Origin: an uncultured Eubacteriales bacterium
Lineage (GTDB): Bacteria > Bacillota > Clostridia > Oscillospirales > Oscillospiraceae
DNA: 44,699 nucleotides
NCBI GenBank assembly: GCA_900546415.1
Contig: URCY01000009.1
Span: forward strand, 1 to 44,699
Reading direction: 5' to 3'
Below the pieces are notes generated by a model. It worked only from the letters and a program-made list of their open reading frames with translations. It did no database searches and was not told where the DNA came from. Of the stretch, positions 18,490 through 25,501 are shown piece by piece. Positions within the stretch are counted from its first letter, which is position 1. Each line of letters begins with the position of its first letter. The position numbers and the translations under genes are program-made.

Positions 18490-20985
18490 TCAGACGCGCG
18501 CAGACAGCTTGGTTGCTTCCTTGTACTTCTTGATGAAGAGCATGTAGAGAATGACCGCGAGGCAGGCAAAGGCTGCAATTGCACCGATCACATTGCCCTT
18601 ACCCGTGAAGAGCAGGCCGAACTGGTTGACCATCAGCGCCACGACATAGGCGAAGCCGCACTGATAGCCGATCGCGAACCACGTCCACTTGGCGTTGTTC
18701 ATCTCGCGCTTCATCGCGCCGATGGCCGCGAAGCACGGAGCGCAAAGCAGGTTGAAGCAGAGGAACGCATAGCCGCTGATGCCGGTGAACACGCTGGCCA
18801 GCGTTGCGTAGACATTGCCAGAGGCGCCGTAGAGGATGCCCATCGTGCCGACGATGTTCTCCTTGGCGACGAGGCCGGTGATGGAGGCGACGGTCGCTTC
18901 CCACGTGCCGAAGCCGAGCGGCTTGAAGATCCATGCGATGGCGTTGCCGACATAAGCCAGCAGCGAGTGGTCAATTTCGTCCTCGGCGAGCATCCGGAAC
19001 GCGCCGTCAACAAAGCCGAAGTAGGTCGTGAACCAAACGAGGATGGTCGACAGGGTGATGATCGTACCGGCCTTCTTGATGAAGCTCCAGCCGCGCTCCC
19101 ACATCGAACGCAGAACGTTGGAAACGGTGGGAAGATGGTATGCAGGCAGCTCCATGACGAAGGGCGCCGGGTCGCCCGCAAACATTTTAGTCTTTTTCAG
19201 CATGATGCCGGAGATAACGATTGCAGCCATGCCGACGAAGTAAGCGGAGGTCGCGACCCAAGCGGAGCCGCCGAAGATCGCGCCCGCGATCATTGCGATA
19301 AACGGAACCTTCGCGCCGCAGGGGATGAAGGTCGTGGTCATGATCGTCATACGGCGGTCACGTTCGTTTTCGATCGTTCTCGAGGCCATGATACCCGGAA
19401 CGCCGCAGCCCGTGCCGATGAGCATCGGGATGAAAGACTTGCCGGAGAGGCCGAACTTGCGGAACACACGGTCAAGCACGAATGCGATGCGGGACATATA
19501 GCCGCAGGCCTCGAGGAAGGCAAGCAGCAGGAACAGCACGAGCATCTGCGGCACGAAGCCGAGCACCGCGCCGACACCGGCGACAATACCGTCAAGGATC
19601 AGGCCGCTGAGCCAATCGGCCGCGTGGCACTTTTCGAGCAGGTTGCCCAGCAGGACCGGGATGCCCGGAACCCAAACGCCGTAATCGGCGGGATCCGGCT
19701 CGTCAAAGCCGTTTTCTTCAAAATAAGCAACCGCGTCGACATAGGTCGTGGAGACGGTGCTCTCCTCGTCTGCATCGGCGGGGATCGTGTCGTAATAGGC
19801 CGTCATGTCGTTCACGGCGAGGGTCTCCTCGTCCTCAACGCCGATCACGGCGGAGGTCTCGTCGGTGGTGAACGCCTTCAGGTCGGCGATTGCCTGATCG
19901 GCGTCGAAGTCGTCGGCGGACGGGTCAACGTCGGGCTGGAAGGCCTGAACGGCTTCCAGAGCGGCCGCATATTCGTCGCTGGCGTCGCCGTAGGCGGAAG
20001 AGCCGATGCCGAGCAGATGCCAGCCGTCGCCGAACACGCCGTCGTTCATCCAGTCGGTCGCCGCAGAGCCGACCGTGACCATGGAGATGTAATAGACCAG
20101 GAACATCACGACCGCGAAGATTGGCAAACCCAGCCAACGGTTCGTGACGACGCGGTCGATCTTATCGGAGGTGGAAAGCTTCCCGGCATTGTGCTTCTTG
20201 TAGCAGGCCTTGATGACCGAGGCGATATACACATAACGCTCGTTCGTAATGATCGACTCGGCGTCGTCGTCCAGCTCCTTTTCGGCGTCCCTGATGTCCT
20301 GCTCGATGTGAGCGAGCTTCTGGGCATCAAGGTTCAGCTTCTTGAGCACCTTGTCGTCGCGCTCAAAGATCTTGATCGCGTACCAGCGCTGCTGCTCCTC
20401 GGGCATATTGTGCACGGCAGCCTCCTCTATGTGGGCGATTGCGTGCTCGACGCAGCCGGAGAAGGTGTGCTGCGGGACGGTCTTGGCGTTTTCCGCCGCA
20501 TGGATCGCCGCCTCGGCAGCTTCCATGACGCCCGTGCCCTTCAGAGCGGAGATCTCGACAACCTTGCAGCCCAGCTGACGGGACAGCTCGCCGACATTGA
20601 TCTTGTCGCCGTTCTTCTTCACGACGTCCATCATGTTGATCGCCGCGACCACTGGAATGCCCAGCTCAGTGAGCTGCGTGGTCAGATAGAGATTGCGCTC
20701 GAGGTTCGTGCCGTCGATGATGTTCAGGATCGCGTCCGGGCGCTCATCGATCAGGTAATTTCTCGCGACGACCTCCTCCAGCGTGTACGGAGAGAGCGAA
20801 TAGATGCCGGGAAGGTCGGTAATGATGACGCCCTCATGCTTCTTGAGCTTGCCTTCCTTCTTTTCGACCGTAACGCCGGGCCAGTTGCCGACGAACTGGT
20901 TCGAACCGGTCAGCGCGTTGAACAGCGTCGTTTTGCCGCAGTTCGGGTTGCCGGCCAGCGCAATTCTGATTGTTTTGTCAGCCAT
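18490..20985 (-). CDS. feoB: ferrous iron transporter FeoB
   Basis: 831 residues, the main membrane GTPase for Fe(II) uptake. G1 is GNPNCGKTT (12-20), G3 DLPG (57-60), G4 NMMD (117-120), followed by the helical GDI-like region. Two membrane gate domains start near residue 285, with LIGTGCGVPGIMASR and later LCAPCFAAIGAMKREM as conserved cores. Between them lies an acidic, low-homology loop of about 100 residues (331-435, rich in Asp, Glu and Ala), as in several clostridial FeoB proteins. It follows feoA; a TTAG-N6-CTAA palindrome sits in the feoA-feoB gap. Confidence 0.97.
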   Translation of the reverse strand: MADKTIRIALAGNPNCGKTTLFNALTGSNQFVGNWPGVTVEKKEGKLKKHEGVIITDLPGIYSLSPYTLEEVVARNYLIDERPDAILNIIDGTNLERNLYLTTQLTELGIPVVAAINMMDVVKKNGDKINVGELSRQLGCKVVEISALKGTGVMEAAEAAIHAAENAKTVPQHTFSGCVEHAIAHIEEAAVHNMPEEQQRWYAIKIFERDDKVLKKLNLDAQKLAHIEQDIRDAEKELDDDAESIITNERYVYIASVIKACYKKHNAGKLSTSDKIDRVVTNRWLGLPIFAVVMFLVYYISMVTVGSAATDWMNDGVFGDGWHLLGIGSSAYGDASDEYAAALEAVQAFQPDVDPSADDFDADQAIADLKAFTTDETSAVIGVEDEETLAVNDMTAYYDTIPADADEESTVSTTYVDAVAYFEENGFDEPDPADYGVWVPGIPVLLGNLLEKCHAADWLSGLILDGIVAGVGAVLGFVPQMLVLFLLLAFLEACGYMSRIAFVLDRVFRKFGLSGKSFIPMLIGTGCGVPGIMASRTIENERDRRMTIMTTTFIPCGAKVPFIAMIAGAIFGGSAWVATSAYFVGMAAIVISGIMLKKTKMFAGDPAPFVMELPAYHLPTVSNVLRSMWERGWSFIKKAGTIITLSTILVWFTTYFGFVDGAFRMLAEDEIDHSLLAYVGNAIAWIFKPLGFGTWEATVASITGLVAKENIVGTMGILYGASGNVYATLASVFTGISGYAFLCFNLLCAPCFAAIGAMKREMNNAKWTWFAIGYQCGFAYVVALMVNQFGLLFTGKGNVIGAIAAFACLAVILYMLFIKKYKEATKLSARV

Positions 20986-21016
20986 AACAAAATCCCTTCT
21001 TTTCTTTGATTAGCTA

Positions 21017-21030
21017 TTAGCGTTTGCTAA
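21017..21030. promoter_or_regulatory. TTAG-N6-CTAA palindrome in the feoA-feoB gap
   Basis: TTAGCGTTTGCTAA fits the same 14-base pattern as the two sites ahead of feoA2. It lies about 32 bases upstream of the feoB start, in the untranslated gap. It may be a secondary operator. Confidence 0.55.
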
Positions 21031-21068
21031 CTGAATTGCCGAAAAAATGGGGAACCGCTCCCCTTTCT

Positions 21069-21290
21069 TCACTCGACCTCGACCATCTGAGCGTCCGCCT
21101 TTCTGAGCGAAAGCTCATAGCCGCGAACCGTGATCTCGATCGGATCGCCCAGCGGCGCGACCTTGCGGACGTAGACCTCCACGCCCTTGGTCAGCCCCAT
21201 GTCCATAATGCGGCGCTTGACGGCGCCCTCGCCGTGGAGCTTCACGACCTTGACGGTCTCCCCGATCTTTGCATCGCGCAGTGTTTTCAT
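21069..21290 (-). CDS. feoA: FeoA family protein
   Basis: 73 residues forming one SH3-like FeoA domain (KTLRDAKIGETVKVVKLHGEG, then RRIMDMGLTKGVEVYV, then PLGDPIEITVRGYELSLRK). FeoA is a small cytoplasmic partner that supports FeoB. GGAGG lies 11 bases upstream of the ATG. It is the second of two FeoA genes in the operon and the closer match to canonical FeoA. Confidence 0.94.
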   Translation of the reverse strand: MKTLRDAKIGETVKVVKLHGEGAVKRRIMDMGLTKGVEVYVRKVAPLGDPIEITVRGYELSLRKADAQMVEVE

Positions 21291-21348
21291 TGCTTCATGA
21301 CCCTCCTTTATTTGATCTGCTCATATGTCCAGACGTTTCCAACGCCGT

Positions 21349-21561
21349 TCATACCATGATCCTTCGTGCCATTTCTTCGCTGATGGCAACGCGTGCTTCC
21401 TTCACATTGACGATCACATTCTCGCCGAGGCGGCTGATCACGCGAACCGACCCGCCGACCACAAAGCCCAGATTTTCCAGATGCTTTTTGACCTCCGGGC
21501 TGCCGCCGATTTTTTTGATCGTATTGTCGGCGTCCAAATCTGCAAAACAAAGCGGCATCAT
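21349..21561 (-). CDS. second FeoA family protein
   Basis: 70 residues, FeoA/SH3-like (MMPLCFADLDADNTIKKIGG, HLENLGFVVGGSVRVISRLG, NVIVNVKEARVAISEEMARRI). It diverges from the downstream FeoA; paired FeoA genes before feoB are frequent in Clostridia. It is the first gene of the feo operon, behind the promoter and operator sites at 21595-21678. GAGGGA precedes two adjacent ATG codons, so the start could be one codon later. Confidence 0.92.
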   Translation of the reverse strand: MMPLCFADLDADNTIKKIGGSPEVKKHLENLGFVVGGSVRVISRLGENVIVNVKEARVAISEEMARRIMV

Positions 21562-21594
21562 TGCGTTCCCTCTTTTCTATATCCGTATCGTCAA

Positions 21595-21608
21595 TTAGTT
21601 GCCGCTAA
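21595..21608. promoter_or_regulatory. iron operator-like palindrome, site 1
   Basis: TTAG-TTGCCG-CTAA. It lies in the feoA2 leader, 33 bases (about three helical turns) from site 2. The half-sites resemble the TTAG/CTAA halves of DtxR/IdeR-type boxes. Confidence 0.65.
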
Positions 21609-21627
21609 CCGTTTTGCTAAAAAACAA

Positions 21628-21641
21628 TTAGCTTCCACTAA
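21628..21641. promoter_or_regulatory. iron operator-like palindrome, site 2
   Basis: TTAG-CTTCCA-CTAA, covering the predicted transcription start just downstream of the -10 box of the feo promoter. This is a classic repression position. Confidence 0.68.
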
Positions 21642-21649
21642 CCGTGAAT

Positions 21650-21678
21650 AATATACTCGATGATTTCCCGCCTGTCAA
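21650..21678 (-). promoter_or_regulatory. feo operon promoter
   Basis: Minus strand consensus TTGACA (21678-21673), a 17-base spacer, TATATT (21655-21650). Operator-like palindromes lie immediately downstream. Confidence 0.82.
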
Positions 21679-21735
21679 CCATTTTTTTGAAGAAGTCAAA
21701 CATTTTCCCAAATTTCGTCGTTCCGCACAATATAG

Positions 21736-21749
21736 TTTGCATATGCTAA
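21736..21749. promoter_or_regulatory. degenerate operator-like palindrome upstream of the feo promoter
   Basis: TTTG-CATATG-CTAA matches the TTAG-N6-CTAA pattern with one mismatch, about 58 bases upstream of the -35 box. It could be a remote site or chance. Confidence 0.35.
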
Positions 21750-21986
21750 CCATGTGCTTGGCTATCTGGCACAAATCGCCAGCATAGCTGCCTGTCCCCT
21801 GTTGGTTCCGGTCAGGCTCAGCGTCTTTTTTTCTTTTCCATTTTGGCGGAGAGAAAGGGATTCGGCTGAACGTATCAGCAAAGCTGCGGCAAGCTGCCAC
21901 CGGCAGCTTGCTTTAACGCCTTCCCTCATTTTCCGTTTTCTCGCTGCCTGAAGCGTTGATTGCAAAATTCGAATTCCATCTTCGAC
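21750..21986. other. non-coding stretch after the feo promoter
   Basis: No supported gene. An open frame on the minus strand (21762-22028) reads through a terminator palindrome and has no RBS or recognisable domain. A 10-bp perfect hairpin GCAAGCTGCC/GGCAGCTTGC lies at 21889-21911. Confidence 0.45.
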
Positions 21987-22025
21987 GAAAAAAATCCCCG
22001 ATCCATTCGGATCGGGGATTTTTGG
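21987..22025. terminator. bidirectional terminator at the left edge of the island
   Basis: Stem AATCCCCGATCC/GGATCGGGGATT with a four-base loop (21993-22020), A-run before and T-run after. It probably terminates the minus-strand DUF4375-like transcript. Confidence 0.8.
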
Positions 22026-22111
22026 CAAACAACCCTAACTTTAATAGAATTTCAAGGGGAGGCATTTTCGGCGCAAAAGGGGGTGCAGTAGTTTTCGGAA
22101 ATGCACCCCCT
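22018..22111 (+). repeat. island boundary motif, copy 1
   Basis: Directly after the terminator stem comes TTTTTGGCAAAC, then CCTAACTTTAATAGAA, then a G-rich GGGGAGGCA and GGGGGTGCA pair. Closely related sequence in the same order occurs at 24251-24299. AGGGGGTGCA (22078-22087) can also pair with TGCACCCCCT (22102-22111). Confidence 0.6.
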
Positions 22112-22126
22112 CTGTGGAAAAATTTC

Positions 22127-22828
22127 TCATGACTGATCTATTCCTTCAATAACGTGGCAAGAAGCATCCAGGTTTGTTATCAGAAAATTCGTGACTGCTC
22201 CACGAAACTCCGCTTCTGCGCCCTTATTTTTCCAAAATGCCCGGTTTGCGTCCTCGATTTTCGGCTGCATCTGCTTGATCTGGTTATCGTCCAACGGAAA
22301 ACGGACATCGCCAAAATCGTCATTCATAATTTTAAGAAGCAAATCGTAATACTTATGTGCACCGATTGTTTGTAATGCGGCTATGATTTCAAAAAGATGT
22401 TCTGAAGCAAGGACCTCCTGCAAATCGTCCATGGCGGACATCCAAAACTCCACGCTAAGGGCGAGCAGCCTTTCACTCTGAGACATAGATTGCTGTAGTT
22501 CAAAGAGCTTTTCCCAGTGGAAAGACGGCAGTTGCTCCAAGACGTTACCTTTCTCAATGTAAAACTCGTTGTATGATTCCGTGCGCCACCCTCCGGCTCG
22601 CTTTATTACAACGCTATATTTGGATAGTCCGTTATCATATATCACAGCGTTTCGCGAAGAAAGAATATCATCCTCAATATAATAAACGCCTGCTTTGGGA
22701 ACGTTTGCATCCAGTGATTTTCCGTTGCGTATTGTTCCGATGTACTGACCGTTAATGTACATTCGATACGGCAAAAGGGCTCCCGCAAATGTGGATTTCC
22801 GATGAATATGGAATCGCACCTCACGCAT
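22127..22828 (-). CDS. hypothetical protein with a DUF4375 (DMP19)-like C-terminus
   Basis: 233 residues from ATG 22828 (AGGAG nine bases upstream). The N-terminal third (FHIHRKSTFAGALLPYRMYI, NGQYIGTIRNGKS) looks like a small beta-rich domain of the kind found in DUF2846-like proteins. The C-terminal part (ALQTIGAHKYYDLLLKIMN through DDNQIKQMQPKIEDAN) resembles the DUF4375/DMP19 family; both assignments are by eye. The gene is AT-rich compared with flanking chromosome and follows a truncated GNAT gene with a short overlap. No signal peptide or membrane segment is visible. Function is unknown. Confidence 0.7.
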   Translation of the reverse strand: MREVRFHIHRKSTFAGALLPYRMYINGQYIGTIRNGKSLDANVPKAGVYYIEDDILSSRNAVIYDNGLSKYSVVIKRAGGWRTESYNEFYIEKGNVLEQLPSFHWEKLFELQQSMSQSERLLALSVEFWMSAMDDLQEVLASEHLFEIIAALQTIGAHKYYDLLLKIMNDDFGDVRFPLDDNQIKQMQPKIEDANRAFWKNKGAEAEFRGAVTNFLITNLDASCHVIEGIDQS

Positions 22829-23174
22829 GAAATCGCACTCCTGTATATACAGCAACATCTTTTTCGCCGCCTGCTAAAGAATGTGCTGTTTCCATCAATT
22901 CTGTACCGATCCCTTGGTGTAAATAGTCTCTGTCTACACCCAAATCAGTTACATAAAGCCAGTAGGCATAGTCGGTTAATCCGAATAGGACACCGACAAT
23001 TTGATTATCCCTGTTTCTTGCAACAAGACTGATTGATACGTGATCAACCAGCTTTGCTATCCTTTCCTCGAACCGTTCCTTCGGATACTGCGACCCTAAA
23101 TCTGTGCGCTTTAGAAATTCGATATATTCTATTGAGAATATTCGCTCCTCTCTAATCTGAATGTCTTTGCACAT
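22821..23174 (-). CDS. GNAT N-acetyltransferase, C-terminally truncated
   Basis: 117 residues from ATG 23174 (GGAGG eight bases upstream). The GNAT core is present: a central strand VSISLVARNRDNQIVGVLFG, then VTDLGVDRDYLHQGIGTEL with the acetyl-CoA loop (Q/R-x-x-G-x-G/A type) and GGEKDVAVYT. After that strand, where the family continues with a helix and a FYEKLGF-like end, this protein stops with GVRFHA. The lost part coincides with the start of the next gene, so the 3' end was probably cut by a deletion or rearrangement. Activity is doubtful. Confidence 0.75.
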   Translation of the reverse strand: MCKDIQIREERIFSIEYIEFLKRTDLGSQYPKERFEERIAKLVDHVSISLVARNRDNQIVGVLFGLTDYAYWLYVTDLGVDRDYLHQGIGTELMETAHSLAGGEKDVAVYTGVRFHA

Positions 23175-23301
23175 AAGCGCTACCTCCATAAATTCTGATT
23201 TTCCTTAACGATATACGTACGATTGTTCTGATTCAGTAAACTGGAAGTTATAGATTCCCCATCATATATTACCGAAAGTGCTCGGGGGATTCGCCAATTC
23301 T

Positions 23302-23832
23302 TTAGAGCTCCATTTCACACTCATAGCACTTAAATTTCTTTCCGCAGTATTCCTCATAATCTGAGTTTCCATTTAGATGCATGCCGCACTTTTCCATCAC
23401 TTTTCTGCTGCCGATATTTCCTTCAAAAAAGCCAGCCACAACCTTTTTAAAACCCATCTCATGTAATTCGTTTATTACTGCATTCACCGCTTCCGTTGCA
23501 AATCCCCGCCCCTTAAAAGCCGGGTCAATGACATATCCCAATTCAATAGCCTCATCGTCATAACCGCAATCGTTGACAAATCCAATCATATAACCGTCCA
23601 GATAGACGCCATATTCGAGATGGGTCGTATCATTAATCTGACTGAATTCGATCAGTTTGTCAGCCAACGCATAAAACTGTACTTCTTCGGAATAATCGGG
23701 CACCATAAATGTTGCCGTAATCTCCGGATTACGCATCATTTCTGCGAGACGATCCCTGTCTTCTTTACGATAAGGACCTAATGTCAATCTATCTGTAATG
23801 ATACGTTCTTTTTTTAGTATTTGCCTGCTCAT
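23302..23832 (-). CDS. GNAT N-acetyltransferase, RimJ/RimL type
   Basis: 176 residues from ATG 23832 (AAGGAAGG upstream). It opens with the RimJ/L-style ERIITDRLTLGPYRKEDRD, then has a central ELGYVIDPAFKGRGFATEAV acetyl-CoA motif and GNIGSRKVMEKCGMHLNG near the end. This type acetylates small molecules, antibiotics or protein N-termini; the substrate cannot be told. A TATAAT (complement of 23921-23926) upstream may be its -10 box. It is AT-rich compared with flanking genes and stands in an island with other accessory genes. Confidence 0.88.
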   Translation of the reverse strand: MSRQILKKERIITDRLTLGPYRKEDRDRLAEMMRNPEITATFMVPDYSEEVQFYALADKLIEFSQINDTTHLEYGVYLDGYMIGFVNDCGYDDEAIELGYVIDPAFKGRGFATEAVNAVINELHEMGFKKVVAGFFEGNIGSRKVMEKCGMHLNGNSDYEEYCGKKFKCYECEMEL

Positions 23833-24036
23833 CGCTCTTTTTCCTTCCTTACTGATATACAGCATTGATAATTACGCCTTTATTGTGACAAATATCGATT
23901 TGCCATTCATCTTAGAATATATTATACCATGCCTTTTTGAATTTTTCTACCACTCGCAACCGGGACCGAATTTATAAACAGCACCACCTTGGGATATCAG
24001 AAAGGGCCGATAATGAGGAGTTTTACTTATTCTGCC
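23833..24036. other. non-coding AT-rich stretch
   Basis: No gene seen. It contains the likely -10 box of the RimJ/L-type gene at 23921-23926 (minus strand); the matching -35 (TAGAAA) is weak. Confidence 0.4.
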
Positions 24037-24096
24037 TTTTAACGAATACTCCCAGCAGTTCAACGATTACCCCAGCTGTTTAACGATTACAACGAC
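24037..24096 (+). repeat. three tandem 20-21 bp iterations
   Basis: Three successive units share the core AACGA(A/T)TAC, with cores starting at 24041, 24062 and 24082; the first two continue with CCCAGC(A/T)G. Such iterated short repeats are typical of transposase-binding ends or of a replication or regulatory protein binding region. Confidence 0.7.
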
Positions 24097-24212
24097 AAAA
24101 AAGCCACAGAACCCATGTAAAGCACAAAACCCTGCCGCAGAATTGCACTGCAGCGGGGCTCGTATATGACGGGACAGCCGAAAACCCTTATTTCAAGCGG
24201 TTTGTGGCATAG

Positions 24213-24254
24213 AAAAAGTCCACCGTAATTCTATCAAAATTACGGTGGACTTTT
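24213..24254. terminator. bidirectional terminator with an overlapping alternative hairpin
   Basis: AAAAGTCCACCGTAATT pairs with AATTACGGTGGACTTTT (17-bp stem, loop 24231-24237). It would end MerR-side transcription on the minus strand. TTCTATCAAAATTA (24229-24242) can alternatively pair with TAATTTTGATAGAA (24267-24280). Confidence 0.75.
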
Positions 24255-24364
24255 GGCAAATGACTCTAATTTTGATAGAAACCCGTTAAGGGGGGTGCAA
24301 TTACGGTTTGGATGGGGTGCATTTTCGATGTTAGGGGGGTGCAACCACAGCTTTAGGGGGTGCA
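24251..24364 (+). repeat. island boundary motif copy 2 with four GGGGTGCA iterations
   Basis: TTTTGGCAAATGACTCTAAT...GATAGAA repeats the sequence seen at 22020-22052. It is followed by four GGGGTGCA cores at 24292, 24314, 24336 and 24357, spaced 22, 22 and 21 bases (two helical turns). Multiple short repeats of this spacing are characteristic of IS21-like transposon ends, but no istA/istB gene is present. Confidence 0.65.
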
Positions 24365-24412
24365 ATACATTCTTGTGTTGCCCTTCAATTACCGTGCAGG
24401 TGCAGGAGAGTG

Positions 24413-24853
24413 TTATTTTTCGTGGGAGCTGTCGTAGATTGCACGGATGTCCTTCGGCAACTCGTCGGGAATCATGGCGGCGAGTTTTTCCTCATTTCCG
24501 TCCCGGATTGCCTGTTCATAGTACCAGCATTTGAATTTCAGCATATCCAGAGTGCGATTCATGCGCGCAATCGCCGCTTCCATGTGGGCTTTCCGTTCCT
24601 CAAACATGGCCTTGCGCTGCGGATATGTGGCAGGACCCTCTTTACACCAATCCATGAACTGCTTGATATCCCGAATCTCCATTCCCGCCTTTTTCAGGCA
24701 CTCAATGACTCGGAGTGCCTCGATCTCGGTTTCACTGAACTTACGGATACCGGATACCCGTTCCATGTTCGGGAAAAGTCCCTGTTTATCATAATAGCGC
24801 AGTGTAGAGATGGGCATTCCGAACATCTCCGCCACCTGTCCGATCGAATACAT
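24413..24853 (-). CDS. MerR family transcriptional regulator
   Basis: 146 residues from ATG 24853 (GGAGGA upstream). The N-terminal winged helix-turn-helix is typical (MYSIGQVAEMFGMPISTLRYYDKQGLFP), with RKFSETEIEALRVIECLKKAGM and then a coiled-coil dimerisation helix (ERKAHMEAAIARMNRTLDML). It resembles the thiol/electrophile-responsive MerR group (AdhR/NmlR-like). It is divergent from the FMN reductase operon, and the intervening region has a 19-base-spacer promoter with a dyad, so it very likely controls that operon. Confidence 0.92.
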   Translation of the reverse strand: MYSIGQVAEMFGMPISTLRYYDKQGLFPNMERVSGIRKFSETEIEALRVIECLKKAGMEIRDIKQFMDWCKEGPATYPQRKAMFEERKAHMEAAIARMNRTLDMLKFKCWYYEQAIRDGNEEKLAAMIPDELPKDIRAIYDSSHEK

Positions 24854-24884
24854 AAAAACTCCTCCGAAAATTTTCAAAAATGTC

Positions 24885-24915
24885 TTGACCTGAAGTTAGG
24901 TTTAGGTGTTATCAT
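24885..24915 (+). promoter_or_regulatory. MerR-type promoter and operator of the FMN reductase operon
   Basis: TTGACC (24885-24890) and TATCAT (24910-24915) are separated by 19 bases, the over-long spacer MerR proteins untwist. The spacer carries an imperfect dyad ACCTGAAGTT/AGGTTTAGGT. Confidence 0.82.
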
Positions 24916-24958
24916 TATAATAACACAAAAGAAACCGAAGTGCAAGGAGTGTTTCATA

Positions 24959-25498
24959 ATGAGTAAAAAAGTGTTGATTCTTTCTTCAAGCCCCCGCAAG
25001 GACGGCAACTCCGAAACGCTGGCGGCAGCATTTGCCAAGGGCGCACGGGAGGCGGGCCATCAGGTAGAAACCGTATCTCTGCGGGAAAAGCTGGTTGGCT
25101 TCTGCGAAGGCTGCTTTGCCTGCCTGAAGCTGGGGCACTGCGTCATCCAAGACGATGCCGTGGAAATTGCCGCCAAAATGCACGACGCAAATGTGCTGGT
25201 GTTCGCAACGCCCGTCTACTTTTACTGCGTCAGCGGTCAGCTCAAGACTATGCTGGACCGCGCCAACCCGCTGTTCGATACGGACTACACCTTTACGAAA
25301 GCCTATCTACTTGCAACAGCGGCAGAGAACGCACCGGAAACCTTTGCGGGCACAGAGAAGGCCGTGCAGGGCTGGGTAGACTGCTTCCCCCGCTGTGCGC
25401 TGGTGGGCACAGTGTTTGCAGGCGGCGTAAACGGCGTGGGAGAGATCGCAGGTCATGCCGCGCTGGAGCAAGCCTATCAGATGGGCAAGGAGGTGTGA
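24959..25498 (+). CDS. NADPH-dependent FMN reductase / flavodoxin-fold protein
   Basis: 179 residues with a flavodoxin-like fold. The FMN phosphate loop is SSSPRKDGNSETLAAAF near the N-terminus, ATPVYFYCVSGQLKTMLDR is the second flavin loop, and a cysteine cluster CEGCFACLK resembles iron-sulfur flavoproteins. It probably reduces quinones or electrophiles. AAGGAG precedes the ATG at 24959. It is first in an operon with the CMD-cupin gene three bases downstream and is divergent from MerR. Confidence 0.9.
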   Translation: MSKKVLILSSSPRKDGNSETLAAAFAKGAREAGHQVETVSLREKLVGFCEGCFACLKLGHCVIQDDAVEIAAKMHDANVLVFATPVYFYCVSGQLKTMLDRANPLFDTDYTFTKAYLLATAAENAPETFAGTEKAVQGWVDCFPRCALVGTVFAGGVNGVGEIAGHAALEQAYQMGKEV

Positions 25499-25501
25499 GC
25501 C

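Noticed and set aside
18412..21009. 865-codon plus-strand frame opposite feoB
   Set aside because: Antisense shadow of feoB caused by high GC and few stops; no domain.
21762..22028. 88-codon minus-strand frame after the feo promoter
   Set aside because: It starts inside a terminator stem, lacks an RBS and has no family resemblance; treated as non-coding.
24037..24364. Possible small CRISPR array
   Set aside because: Repeat units are only 8-10 conserved bases with 20-22 bp period and no distinct spacers or cas genes; phased iterons fit better.
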